This document shows positions 15,771-24,357 of a stretch of DNA of 64,000 bases, piece after piece. Location: assembly GCA_019359355.1 (NCBI GenBank), contig JAHHHM010000001.1:1-64000 (forward strand), read 5' to 3'. The translations under genes were made by a program, and so were the position numbers. The DNA comes from Microcoleus vaginatus WJT46-NPBG5 (lineage in GTDB: Bacteria > Cyanobacteriota > Cyanobacteriia > Cyanobacteriales > Oscillatoriaceae). The notes below the pieces were generated by a model. The model did not search any database and was not told where the DNA came from. It saw nothing but the letters and a program-made list of their open reading frames with translations. The number at the start of each line of letters is the position of its first letter. The stretch's first letter is position 1.

Positions 15771-16259
15771 ATGTTATCTACTAACCAAGACAATTCTATT
15801 AAAGTCTCTGTCAGTAAGCCGCAATTGCAATTAGGATGTCAAGGCACTGCAGTGATGGAATTGCAAAAGCTACTAAAGCGCTGGGGAGTCTACCGGCAAA
15901 CCAATACTGGCATATTTGACAAAACAGTGGAATTTGCGGTCAAGATGTTCCAGTTTAGCGTTTTTCTCCCAGAGGATGGCGTTGTTGGCCCTCTCACCTG
16001 GCAAGCACTGGCCACCGGCACCCCAGTTAATATGCCGGTGCTGGAACAAGGAAGTTCAGGACAAGCAGTTAGAACCGTCCAGCAGGTTCTCTGGTTAAGG
16101 GGTGACTATAACGGCGTCATTGATGGACACTTTGGATTTCTAACCCACACTGCTGTTTGCAGTTTCCAAAGAAACTTTGGTCTAGCAGTCGATGGCATTG
16201 TCGGGCAGCAAACTTGGAATGCGCTTAGCCAAGTTCCCCGTGGCTACAACCCGAATTGA
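15771..16259 (+). CDS. Peptidoglycan-binding protein with two PG_binding_1 domains
   Basis: A 162-residue protein with two tandem PG_binding_1 modules: LGCQGTAVMELQKLLKRWGVYRQ...GIFDKTVEFAVKMFQ...GVVGPLTWQAL (about 22-84) and EQGSSGQAVRTVQQVLWLRG...GHFGFLTHTAVCSFQR...DGIVGQQTWNAL (about 92-155). No catalytic domain and no clear signal peptide are present, although members of this class are thought to bind the cell wall. AAGGAA lies at the proper distance from the ATG. The long leader suggests control at the RNA level. It is monocistronic; low-complexity DNA follows. Confidence 0.9.
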   Translation: MLSTNQDNSIKVSVSKPQLQLGCQGTAVMELQKLLKRWGVYRQTNTGIFDKTVEFAVKMFQFSVFLPEDGVVGPLTWQALATGTPVNMPVLEQGSSGQAVRTVQQVLWLRGDYNGVIDGHFGFLTHTAVCSFQRNFGLAVDGIVGQQTWNALSQVPRGYNPN

Positions 16260-16375
16260 GGGGCATGGGGGATTGGGCATGGGGCATTGGGGATTGGGCA
16301 TGGGGCATTGGGCATTACTCCTACTCACCCACTCAGCACTCAGCACTCACCCACTCAGGACTCAGCACTTCAGAC
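16260..16375. repeat. Low-complexity intergenic repeats
   Basis: Short tandem words GGGCATGGGGCATTGGGGATT, given here as GGGCATGG-type heptads, run from 16260 to about 16312, followed by CACTCAGCACTCAC-type words to about 16375. A shorter stretch of the same style lies at 3838-3890. Heptad-like junk of this kind is typical between cyanobacterial genes and has no coding potential. Confidence 0.8.
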
Positions 16376-16488
16376 TCTCGTTACCTAAAGAACTGTAACA
16401 GTTCATGACCAAGTTTATAGATAGGGGGAGTCTCGGTGATACGATTCCATAAAAATTGCCTGAAACATTAAGTAAGAGAGAGTCATTC

Positions 16489-16914
16489 ATGGCACAAACT
16501 TTAACTGGACAATCTCCGATCTTTGGCGGCGGCACCGGCGGCTTGCTGTCAAAAGCAGAAGTTGAAGAAAAGTACGCCATCACCTGGACTAGCCCGAAGG
16601 AACAGGTATTTGAATTGCCCACCGGCGGTTCAGCTATCATGCGGCAAGGTGAAAACCTGCTGTACTTAGCCCGCAAGGAATACTGCATTGCCTTGGGCGG
16701 CCAGCAATTACGGGCCAAGTTCAAAATTACGGACTACAAAATTTACCGGATTTACGCGAGCGGCGAAATCCAGTACCTACATCCTAAAGATGGCGTCTTC
16801 CCTGAAAAAGTGAACGAAGGCCGTCCCTATGTGGGCAAGATTGAGCGTAACATCGGCAGCAACCCGGAACCCGCGTCAATCAAATTCAGCGGTAAAACGA
16901 CTTACCAAGTCTAG
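16489..16914 (+). CDS. psaD: Photosystem I subunit II PsaD
   Basis: A 141-residue extrinsic subunit on the stromal (cytoplasmic) side of photosystem I, the docking site for ferredoxin/flavodoxin. The start ATG at 16489 gives [20 protein letters not shown], the canonical cyanobacterial N-terminus, and GAGAG precedes it. Conserved stretches include [54 protein letters not shown] and the C-terminal NPEPASIKF. Length and sequence are fully normal. A strong hairpin follows the stop, and trpE comes next on the same strand, the order also seen in Synechocystis. Confidence 0.98.
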   Translation: MAQTLTGQSPIFGGGTGGLLSKAEVEEKYAITWTSPKEQVFELPTGGSAIMRQGENLLYLARKEYCIALGGQQLRAKFKITDYKIYRIYASGEIQYLHPKDGVFPEKVNEGRPYVGKIERNIGSNPEPASIKFSGKTTYQV

Positions 16915-17376
16915 TTTTGGGGTGCTTTCCCTAAAACTGTGCGTCGTTACTTTTTGCAGATAAGGAGGGGGCGGGTTCCTAGCCTGCCCTCTTCTTATCG
17001 CTAGTCTGAACCCTTACTACCAAAAGAGTAGATGAGAAGACAGACAAAGAGCCGGTGAATTCAATCACTCTACAATGGGTAATCTGACGAAATTTCTGGC
17101 AAAACTCCCAACTGCTTCTAAACTATCGACCGATACCGGCAGGGCACGCTGCGCTATCATCTGCGGTTATTATTAAAAACACAGTGCCGGCAACAAGCTT
17201 GTGGGAGAGTACAACTCACACTATTTTAAATTTTGAATTTCTAAATTTTAAATTAAGCTCTAAGTGCGTGTAATCTGATTAAAAAGTTAGAGTTCCCTGG
17301 CTGAGCAGGTTGTTCTGTTCTTTGCAGGTCTAACGCAAATAAAAGTATTGCTAATGAACTACAGGTCGTTGCGTCC
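16915..17376. other. psaD-trpE intergenic region
   Basis: These 460 bp contain the psaD hairpin terminator and an AT-rich stretch before trpE. I see no trp-leader peptide with clustered Trp codons, so attenuation of the enteric kind is not supported. Confidence 0.5.
16959..16999 (+). terminator. Strong hairpin after psaD
   Basis: Arms 16959-16975 and 16983-16999 pair over 17 positions (three of them G-U in RNA) around a 7-nt loop, beginning GATAAG and closing CTTATC. It lies 44 bp past the psaD stop. There is no T run after it, so it may be an mRNA-stabilising 3' end as well as a stop. Confidence 0.6.
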
Positions 17377-18921
17377 ATGATTTTACCGGATTTCTCACAG
17401 TTTTCTCAGTTAGCCCAGCAAGGAAATTTTGTGCCGGTGTACCAGGAATGGGCAGCGGATATGGATACGCCGGTGTCTGCTTGGTACAAAGTTTGCGCCG
17501 GCCAACCTTACAGCTTTCTTTTGGAGTCAGTGGAAGGCGGAGAAAAAATTGGCCGCTACAGTTTTCTCGGTTGCGATCCGCTGTGGGTTCTGGAAACAAA
17601 AGGCAATCGCACCACCCAAACTCACCGCACCGGCAGCGAAGAAGTATTTGAAGGCGATCCTTTTGAAGTTCTGGCTAACTGCATCAAACCCTATCAGCCA
17701 GTGAATTTGCCACAACTGCCGCCGGGGATTGGGGGTTTATTCGGTTTTTGGGGTTATGAACTGATTCGCTGGATTGAACCGCGTGTGCCGGTTTACCCAG
17801 CAGAGGAAACAGACTTGCCGGACGGGTTGTGGATGCAGGTAGATAACCTGCTGATTTTTGACCAAGTCAAGCGCAAGATTTGGGCAATCGCTTATGCGGA
17901 TCTGCGGGATGCCGGCGGGGATTTGGCCGGCGCTTACCGGCAAGCGTGCGATCGCGTCAAGGGATTGGTGAGCAAACTGCAAATGCCCCTGTCGAGTCAG
18001 GATACACTCCTCGCTTGGACACCACCAGAAAGCAAGGGAACCCAAGGGCCGGAATTAACTCATACCAGTAATATTTCCCAAGCGCAGTTCTGTGAGAATG
18101 TCCGCAAGGCAAAAGATTACATCAAAGCCGGGGATATTTTTCAAGTAGTTTTATCTCAGCGACTAGAAGCCGAGTACACCGGCGATCCCTTTGCCCTTTA
18201 TCGCTCACTGCGTCTGGTTAATCCATCGCCTTATATGGCGTATTTGCACTTCGGGGACTGGCAGATTATTGGTTCTAGTCCGGAAGTCATGGTCAAAGCT
18301 GAGCGAACAGCAGATGGCAGCCAACAGGCACTGCTGCGACCGATTGCCGGCACGCGCCGACGAGGCAAAACTCCGCAGGAAGATGACGCCCTCGCTGCAG
18401 AATTGCTACGAGATCCCAAGGAAATTGCCGAACACGTCATGCTCGTTGACTTGGGCCGCAATGATGTGGGCCGCGCCTGTATCAACGGCACTGTAAAGGT
18501 TGACGAATTAATGGTGATTGAGCGTTACTCTCATGTGATGCACATTGTCAGTAACGTTGTTGGTCAGTTAGCGAAGGATAAAACAGCCTGGGACTTATTG
18601 AAGGCTTGCTTCCCCGCCGGCACAGTCAGTGGTGCTCCCAAAATTCGGGCGATGGAAATTATTCATGAGTTAGAGGGGTGCCGGCGCGGCCCTTATTCCG
18701 GTGCTTATGGTTATTACGATTTTGAGGGTCAGCTTAACAGTGCAATCGCCATTCGCACAATGGTCGTTCGCAGCCAAGGCAACGGGCAAAATATTGTATC
18801 GGTTCAAGCCGGTGCCGGTTTGGTTGCCGATTCTGAGCCTGAAAAAGAATACGAAGAAACCCTCAACAAAGCCAGAGGGATGCTGGAAGCCATTCGCTGT
18901 TTAAGCCGTGTTGATGACTAA
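17377..18921 (+). CDS. trpE: Anthranilate synthase component I
   Basis: A 514-residue chorismate-utilising enzyme that makes anthranilate from chorismate with ammonia supplied by TrpG. The N-terminal domain has the tryptophan feedback site region (SFLLESVEGGEKIGRYSFLG, with the LLES motif). The C-terminal catalytic domain shows DIFQVVLSQR, NPSPYMAYL, SSPEVMV, RPIAGTRRRG, DLGRNDVGR, YSHVMHIVS, FPAGTVSGAPKIRAMEII and AGAGLVADSEPEKEYEET. It is a plain TrpE without fused TrpG. The ATG at 17377 gives a normal length. A GC-rich hairpin follows the stop. psaD upstream is a frequent neighbour in cyanobacteria. Confidence 0.97.
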   Translation: MILPDFSQFSQLAQQGNFVPVYQEWAADMDTPVSAWYKVCAGQPYSFLLESVEGGEKIGRYSFLGCDPLWVLETKGNRTTQTHRTGSEEVFEGDPFEVLANCIKPYQPVNLPQLPPGIGGLFGFWGYELIRWIEPRVPVYPAEETDLPDGLWMQVDNLLIFDQVKRKIWAIAYADLRDAGGDLAGAYRQACDRVKGLVSKLQMPLSSQDTLLAWTPPESKGTQGPELTHTSNISQAQFCENVRKAKDYIKAGDIFQVVLSQRLEAEYTGDPFALYRSLRLVNPSPYMAYLHFGDWQIIGSSPEVMVKAERTADGSQQALLRPIAGTRRRGKTPQEDDALAAELLRDPKEIAEHVMLVDLGRNDVGRACINGTVKVDELMVIERYSHVMHIVSNVVGQLAKDKTAWDLLKACFPAGTVSGAPKIRAMEIIHELEGCRRGPYSGAYGYYDFEGQLNSAIAIRTMVVRSQGNGQNIVSVQAGAGLVADSEPEKEYEETLNKARGMLEAIRCLSRVDD

Positions 18922-18930
18922 TTGCTCCAG

Positions 18931-18951
18931 GGGCCGGCAAGATGCCGGCCC
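18931..18951 (+). terminator. GC-rich hairpin after trpE
   Basis: GGGCCGGC (18931-18938) and GCCGGCCC (18944-18951) form a perfect 8-bp stem with a 5-nt loop, 10 bp after the trpE stop. It lacks a long T run. The arms coincide with the genome's frequent GCCGGC motif. Confidence 0.5.
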
Positions 18952-19052
18952 TAAATGAAGAATAGAGAGTTTATGGCAAAATAAGCTTTCCCACATCTCA
19001 TTGACTCTCAACACGAGCGAGCAGAAATTCCTTGTGCTTCTCCCTCTCTCCT

Positions 19053-20339
19053 CTATCCCCTAGTCTTTTGCATGACAACAGCCTCCACCGGCACAACACC
19101 AGCTTCCACACTGTTGATACACCGGGCTGCCTCACGGGAGAGATCCAAGGCTCTATCCCCAACATAAGGGCCGCGATCATTGACTCGCACAATCACTGTC
19201 TTGCGACTTTCCAGGCTGGTTACTTTCAAATAAGTATCAAAAGGCAAGGAGGGATGGGCGGCAGTCAGTTCAGTTTGCCGATACGTTTCACCTGTGGCAG
19301 TGGGGCGACCTTCAAAATAAGGCCCATACCAAGAAGCCATCCCTGCAATTTTCCTAGGTGTTTCCACCAATTGATGCATCTTCGCTTGAGCTTCCACTAG
19401 GGTTAATGGGGGTGTTTCTAGAGCAATTCGGAGATTGTTCACCCACTCAATGGCCAGTAATTCGCGGTTGGTTTTAAGACCGGCAGCCAGTTTTTTATCG
19501 ATTGTCAGGATTGTGCGAGTGCCGGCTTTGAGCGCTGGCATTCCATTCACCATTGCCGGCTGTAGTTGTGCCGGCTGGAAATGCCGGTCTTTGAAAGATT
19601 GTTCCAGCGCGTGAGCAATCTTATTTGCTTGGGCACGTTCAGGCATTTCTGCAATCACATACTCTTTCACCCGAACCTGAAACGTCTGCCAGTTGGAGGA
19701 TGAGCCGGCAGCATCCCGATCCTGTCTCGACTTCAAATTCCGCCAAAAGCCTTGCAGCTTGGTGTCTCCAGCCTTCGTTTTAACGCTGCCGGCTTGATCA
19801 CTTTGCTCGGTGCGAATAACCACCACCGACACCGGCACCCTATGAGAGGGGGGTTCAACTCTCTCGCTTCGAGGCACTAAATTGTGAAAAAACTCAAAAA
19901 TTTTATTCGCGGAATCGCTTTCAACTGGAACTTTGACATCCAACGGTTCAAACGGCTGCTGAGTGGTTTGTGAAACCGTTATTAATTGAGGGGTTTGCGG
20001 CACTTGCTCAGAAGGGCAAAGTGGTTTGGCTGCAAAATTTAGCCACGGCCAAGAACGGAATGGTTTGACTCGTTTTAGTTGAGAGTAATTGCGTCCCTGC
20101 TGAAGCATCCAATTGAGCGGCAGCAAGACAACTGGGGGCGCAAATGAACTTGAAATGCTTGTACTTGCTTTTGCCTGAGAGAACCAAGAATGAGACCAAT
20201 TAGTCTCAAAACCGGCTGTCTGTGAACCTTTCGCTGGAACTGCGCTAATTAAGGGAACGGGGCTTTTGGCTAATCCGTGACCAGATGCGACTACACAGCT
20301 CAAACAAGGTGTGAGCCAAACAAGTCCGAGAAGCGGCAT
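19053..20339 (-). CDS. rlpA: RlpA-family septal-ring lytic transglycosylase-like protein
   Basis: A 428-residue exported protein. The ATG at 20339 is preceded by AGAGGAAA. An N-terminal signal peptide (LLGLVWLTPCLSCVVASG) is followed by a long, poorly conserved region (about 30-330). The C-terminal RlpA double-psi beta-barrel (about 345-425) has GMASWYGPYFEGRPTATGE, LTAAHPSLPFDTYLKVT, VIVRVNDRGPY and DLSREAARCI. In proteobacteria RlpA is an outer-membrane lipoprotein that cuts naked glycan strands. In this family the catalytic Asp lies in VRVNDRGP, which is kept. No SPOR domain is visible. It is divergent from the importer operon. Confidence 0.9.
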   Translation of the reverse strand: MPLLGLVWLTPCLSCVVASGHGLAKSPVPLISAVPAKGSQTAGFETNWSHSWFSQAKASTSISSSFAPPVVLLPLNWMLQQGRNYSQLKRVKPFRSWPWLNFAAKPLCPSEQVPQTPQLITVSQTTQQPFEPLDVKVPVESDSANKIFEFFHNLVPRSERVEPPSHRVPVSVVVIRTEQSDQAGSVKTKAGDTKLQGFWRNLKSRQDRDAAGSSSNWQTFQVRVKEYVIAEMPERAQANKIAHALEQSFKDRHFQPAQLQPAMVNGMPALKAGTRTILTIDKKLAAGLKTNRELLAIEWVNNLRIALETPPLTLVEAQAKMHQLVETPRKIAGMASWYGPYFEGRPTATGETYRQTELTAAHPSLPFDTYLKVTSLESRKTVIVRVNDRGPYVGDRALDLSREAARCINSVEAGVVPVEAVVMQKTRG

Positions 20340-20907
20340 GGGCTTTCCTCTGCTACAAGTTGTCTGCGATAAGTTCGCTCCTTAAGAAATAAAAACGAGG
20401 CTTCATAATTCGTAACGTATATGCACCACTAAGTAAATAGTAATAAGGGATACCCCAACCGAAAGTCAACCTTTTTGTCTACGAATGCTGTGATCCCAGG
20501 CCCAAAAGCTGCTTGTTTTCGTCCATACAGACTGCCGGCAACCAGCCTGTTTCCCTGTTTACCAGGGGCACTTGAGGGGTAGATAGCGCTCAAAAATTAG
20601 CGATAGCACCTGTGAGTAAACAGCGGCGTTCGGCTGTAAAATACAACATCGGTTGCCGATGATGCAGTAGAGCTTTGCAAACCAGTGCAGAATCTAGCCA
20701 GAATCCTGGACATTCTCAATCAAAGAGCCGGTTGCATCACCGGCTTAACCAGGCTGCCGGTGATGCGAGTGAGCCTGAAAAGGTGGCCAATTGTGATCAT
20801 TGGATGCACGATAGACTTAACCGAGTGCCGGCAAAGAAACACAAATAGACTCTTTAATTGGCTACAGACTCAGTAAAATATTCTCAAAGAATTTTTCTTT
20901 AGTTTTT
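20340..20907. other. Divergent intergenic region upstream of the importer
   Basis: These 570 bp separate rlpA (-) and the binding-protein gene (+). The only clear structure is a hairpin with perfect 11-bp arms (20734-20744 and 20756-20766), where GCATCACCGGC pairs with its complement. A 63-codon frame from GTG 20685 overlaps this hairpin and has no family resemblance, so I do not call it a gene. Confidence 0.5.
20734..20766. repeat. Perfect 11-bp hairpin
   Basis: GCATCACCGGC (20734-20744) and GCCGGTGATGC (20756-20766) are exact reverse complements with an 11-nt loop, 140 bp upstream of the binding-protein gene. It could be a regulator site or a leader hairpin. Confidence 0.5.
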
Positions 20908-22137
20908 ATGAAAAAATTTGCGGCTCATCGTACCTGTGCTTTATTTGTTACTTTTGCTTTACTGCTAAGTGCTTGTGGTGAAACAAATAGTGGTTCAAAT
21001 TCCTCAACTGAGACCACGTCTTCAACAGCAGCCGGCTCATCTGGGGCAATTCCCATTGGCATTGCTGTAGGACAAACCGGCAACGTGGGTTTAATCGGTC
21101 AGGAATCGGTTGCCGGTGCAAAAATTGCTGAAAAATATTTCAACGACAAAGGCGGCGTTGATGGCACCCCCATTAAACTAATTTTTGAAGACACCGGAGG
21201 AGATGAAGCCGGCGCAATTAATGCCTTTCAATCCCTAATTACGAAACATAAAGTCGTTGGCATTGTCGGGCCGAGTCGGTCACAGCAAGGGTTTGCTGCC
21301 CAGCCGGTGGCAAATAACGCAAAAGTGCCGGTGCTTGGGCCTTCTACTACGGCTAAAGGAATTCCTCAAATTGGAGACTACGTCGCTCGCGTTTCAGCAC
21401 CCGTAACCATCGTTGCACCCAATGCAGTCAAAGCAGCAATTAAGCTCAATCCTAAGCTCAAAAGAGTTGCTGTTTTTTATGCTCAAGACGATGCTTATTG
21501 CAAATCTGAGACAGACATTTTTCAGCAAACCGTCAAGGAACAAGGGCTTGAGCTTGTAACCGTTCAAAAGTTCCAAACAACTGACACAGACTTTCAAACT
21601 CAAGCAACTAACGGGATGAATTTAAAGCCCGATTTAGTAATTATTTCCAGCCTAACTTCTGACGGAGGAAACTTAGTTCGGCAATTGCGGGAACTCGGTT
21701 ATAAGGGCTTAATTATTGGCGGTAACGGTCTCAATACACCTAATGTCTATCCAGTCTGTAAAGCGCTTTGTGACGGGGTTTTAGTTGCCCAAGCTTACAG
21801 TCCTGAGCATTCGGGCGAAATCAATAATATGTATCGCACAACTTATACCAATCAATATAAAAAAGATCCCCCTCAATTTAGCGCTCAAGCTTTCACGGCT
21901 GTTCAAGTATTTGTAGAAGCCCTAAAAGCCGTTGATCAGAAAACTGACATTTCTAAAATGTCCCTCCCTCAACTGCGGACAGAACTCAACAAACAGATAT
22001 TAACTGGAAAGTACGATACGCCCATCGGTGAGATTTCTTTTACTCCAGAAGGAGAAATTGTTCAGAAAGATTTTTACGTCGCTCAAATCAAAATGGATGC
22101 TGATGGAAACAAGGGTAAATTTACTTACCTGAAATAA
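20908..22137 (+). CDS. Amino-acid ABC importer, substrate-binding lipoprotein
   Basis: A 409-residue type I periplasmic binding protein of the Leu/Ile/Val-NatB family. The lipobox LLLSAC puts the lipidated cysteine at residue 23, followed by a Ser/Thr-rich linker. The core starts IPIGIAVGQTGNVGLIGQESVAGAKIAEKYFNDKGGVDG and continues with VVGIVGPSRSQQGFAAQPVANNAKVPVLGPSTTA and LKRVAVFYAQDDAY. It should deliver neutral or branched amino acids to the permeases encoded downstream. The nearest characterised cyanobacterial system is the N-I (NatABCDE) transporter of Anabaena. It is the first gene of the cluster, and a strong hairpin after its stop could raise its mRNA above that of the permeases. 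Confidence 0.92.
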   Translation: MKKFAAHRTCALFVTFALLLSACGETNSGSNSSTETTSSTAAGSSGAIPIGIAVGQTGNVGLIGQESVAGAKIAEKYFNDKGGVDGTPIKLIFEDTGGDEAGAINAFQSLITKHKVVGIVGPSRSQQGFAAQPVANNAKVPVLGPSTTAKGIPQIGDYVARVSAPVTIVAPNAVKAAIKLNPKLKRVAVFYAQDDAYCKSETDIFQQTVKEQGLELVTVQKFQTTDTDFQTQATNGMNLKPDLVIISSLTSDGGNLVRQLRELGYKGLIIGGNGLNTPNVYPVCKALCDGVLVAQAYSPEHSGEINNMYRTTYTNQYKKDPPQFSAQAFTAVQVFVEALKAVDQKTDISKMSLPQLRTELNKQILTGKYDTPIGEISFTPEGEIVQKDFYVAQIKMDADGNKGKFTYLK

Positions 22138-22158
22138 AGCTCTTGTTTTTAAGAAGCC

Positions 22159-22205
22159 ACGCAAAGGAACGCAGAGTTAATGAGAACCTTTGCGTTTCTT
22201 TGCGT
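22159..22205 (+). repeat. Imperfect 18-bp inverted repeat after the binding-protein gene
   Basis: Arms 22159-22176 (ACGCAAAGGAACGCAGAG) and 22188-22205 pair with two G-U mismatches. ACGCAAAG-type palindromes are frequent dispersed elements in cyanobacteria. Between a binding-protein gene and a permease gene such a hairpin commonly protects the upstream mRNA. Confidence 0.65.
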
Positions 22206-22255
22206 TTAGGATAAAATAGGCGCATTCCTAATCGTGGAGAGAAATTAGAATAATT

Positions 22256-23206
22256 GTGGATTTAAGTATATTTTTTCAGCAATTTCTTAATGGTTTATCG
22301 ATTGGGAGTGTTTATGCCATTTTTGCACTGGGTTACACTCTGATCTTCTCTATTTTGGGCATTATTAATTTTGCACATGGGGCAATCTTTACCCTAGGTG
22401 CTTACTTTACTTATGCTCTGATGGGTGGTGCTTTCGGTTTTAATGGATTATTAGCGAACGCGCAATTGCCTATTCGCTTACCGTTTATCTTGGCATTGCT
22501 TCTTGGTAGCACCCTTGCCGGGTTAGTTGGAGTCGCCGTGGAACGCTTGGCTTTTCGACCTTTGCGCCGGCAGGGTGCAGATCCGCTGCTGACGGTGGTT
22601 TCAAGCTTAGGGGTAGCATTAGTTATTGTCAATTTAATACAATATTTAGTGGGGGCGGAAAGTTACACATTTCCGGCCAATACTTATGGTAACTTACCGC
22701 CATCCATTAACTTTGGTACGCCGGAAAACCCCATCCCAATTCGCACAGTTCAGATAGTAATATTTGGGGTTTCTGTGCTAATTTTGCTAATCCTGACTTA
22801 TTTCATCAATCGCACGAAATATGGGAAAGCGATGCGGGCGGTTGCTGAAGATGGGCTGACTGCCAGTTTACTTGGAATTAACACAGATTTTTTTATTGTT
22901 CTGACATTTTTTATCAGCAGCTTTCTGGCAGGATTGGCAGGAACTTTGGTTGGTTCTAGTGTAAGTATTGCCGGCCCTTATTTTGGAATTGCTGTTGGGC
23001 TTAAAGGCTTAGCGGTGATTGTGCTGGGGGGTTTAGGCAGTATTCCTGGTGCAGTGGTGGGGGGTTTGGCAATTGGACTGGTGGAAGCGTTTGTACCGGG
23101 GGATTTTTCTGCCTATAAAGATGCGGTTGCCTTTGGGATATTGTTTTTCATGCTATTAGTTAAACCTGAAGGCTTGCTGGGTCGCCGGTTCGTGCAAAAA
23201 GTGTAG
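22256..23206 (+). CDS. livH: Amino-acid ABC importer, LivH-type permease
   Basis: A 316-residue membrane protein with about eight helices, starting at GTG 22256 (VDLSIFFQQFLNGLSIGSVYAIFALGYT, read with Met first). LivH features: LIFSILGIINFAHGAIFTLGAY, RPLRRQGADPLLTVVSSLGVALV, and the EAA-like AMRAVAEDGLTASLLGINTDFFIVLTFF that contacts the ATPases. Together with the LivM-type protein it forms the membrane channel. It is followed after 39 bp by an unrelated Rpn-type gene, which separates it from its partner permease by more than 1 kb. Confidence 0.93.
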   Translation: MDLSIFFQQFLNGLSIGSVYAIFALGYTLIFSILGIINFAHGAIFTLGAYFTYALMGGAFGFNGLLANAQLPIRLPFILALLLGSTLAGLVGVAVERLAFRPLRRQGADPLLTVVSSLGVALVIVNLIQYLVGAESYTFPANTYGNLPPSINFGTPENPIPIRTVQIVIFGVSVLILLILTYFINRTKYGKAMRAVAEDGLTASLLGINTDFFIVLTFFISSFLAGLAGTLVGSSVSIAGPYFGIAVGLKGLAVIVLGGLGSIPGAVVGGLAIGLVEAFVPGDFSAYKDAVAFGILFFMLLVKPEGLLGRRFVQKV

Positions 23207-23245
23207 AATTTCAGGGTTTACAATGCTTCTTAATCTGCACTAAGC

Positions 23246-24070
23246 ATGAAAACAGATAGCCTTTTTTATCAGATTTTTCAAACATTTCCCGGCATTTTCT
23301 TTGAGCTGATCGGTCAGCCGGCATCCGAAGGCAATGCTTATCAGTTCCAATCAGTTGAAATTAAGGAAACGGTTAAACGCATTGATGGCGTGTTTGTGCC
23401 GGCAAGTGAGATTCAACAGCCGATCTATTTTGTTGAAGTTCAATTTCAGTCTGACAAAGATTTTTACTACCGATTCTTTACTGAAATTTTCCTCTATCTA
23501 GGGCAAAACAAACCTAAAAAGGATTGGCGTGCAGTGCCGGTGTTTTACCAGCGTCGGCTCGATCCAGGAGTTCCCATAGAATATCAGTGTCTGCTTGCCA
23601 GTCAGCAAGTGCAGTGGGTTTACTTAGATGAATTAGGTGAAACCGCAAACCAATCATTGGGAGTGGGAATCGTGCAATTAGTGGTTGAAGATCAGGCAAC
23701 CGCGCAGCAGCAAGCCATACAGTTAATCCAGAAAGCGCAGATAGAGCTTTTGGATGAGGCGGTTAAGCGAAAGGTGATAGAATTTATTGAGACAATCTTG
23801 CTCTATAAATTTCCCAATTTAAGCCGGCAGGAGATAGAAGCCATGTTTGACTTAAGTGAGTTAAAACAGACGAAATACTTTCAAGATGTTAAGTTAGAAG
23901 GCAAGTTAGAAGGTAAGTTAGAAGGCAAGTTAGAAGGCAAGTTAGAAGGCAAGTTAGAAACAGTGCCTCGGCTAGTGAAGTTGGGGTTAACGTTGGAACA
24001 GATAGCAGCAGCGTTAGAGTTGGATATTGATAGGGTAAGGCAGGCATCTGAAAGACAATCTAATAGCTGA
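23246..24070 (+). CDS. Rpn/PD-(D/E)XK nuclease-like protein (DUF2887 type)
   Basis: A 274-residue protein of the cyanobacterial DUF2887/Rpn group, annotated as recombination-promoting nuclease or transposase-like. The nuclease core is recognised by KTDSLFYQIFQTFPGIFFELIG, the Asp of RIDGVFVP and the E-x-Q of YFVEVQFQSDKDFYYRFFTEIFLYL. The C-terminus has five copies of KLEG encoded by a 12-bp tandem repeat, then a helix-turn-helix-like tail (LGLTLEQIAAALELDIDRVRQA). E. coli RpnA-E cut DNA and stimulate RecA-independent recombination. It sits between the livH and livM genes of one importer on the same strand, so it looks like an insertion into the operon. Confidence 0.85.
   Translation: MKTDSLFYQIFQTFPGIFFELIGQPASEGNAYQFQSVEIKETVKRIDGVFVPASEIQQPIYFVEVQFQSDKDFYYRFFTEIFLYLGQNKPKKDWRAVPVFYQRRLDPGVPIEYQCLLASQQVQWVYLDELGETANQSLGVGIVQLVVEDQATAQQQAIQLIQKAQIELLDEAVKRKVIEFIETILLYKFPNLSRQEIEAMFDLSELKQTKYFQDVKLEGKLEGKLEGKLEGKLEGKLETVPRLVKLGLTLEQIAAALELDIDRVRQASERQSNS
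23891..23960. repeat. 12-bp tandem repeat in the Rpn-type gene
   Basis: AAGTTAGAAGGC is repeated five times (one copy ends in T) plus a 10-bp partial copy. It encodes Lys-Leu-Glu-Gly units. Copy-number change keeps the frame and would alter linker length. Confidence 0.95.
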
Positions 24071-24357
24071 ACTTAGGGAGTGGCTAATTGGTAAAAAGCA
24101 GATAGCATTGCAGAAATATTTTCCCTAAAACTACCAGCTTAGCTACTCTCACCTCAGTCGGCAATCCATCAAAGCGGCTATGAAAGCAAAAACAATGGCT
24201 CAAACCGGCACATCAGCGAAATAAACTAATTCATAAACTTCTAAAACAGAGAGGATAACCCAATTAATCATAAGCTGCCGATTCGATAAACGTGCTTGGT
24301 TTCAAACTTGTAAAAAGTAACCGTTAATAATATTTGTAATGGATATCATTAATTGCA

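Noticed and set aside
20685-20876. 63-codon frame from GTG
   Set aside because: No ribosome site or family, and it contains an 11-bp perfect hairpin, so it is more likely leader DNA.
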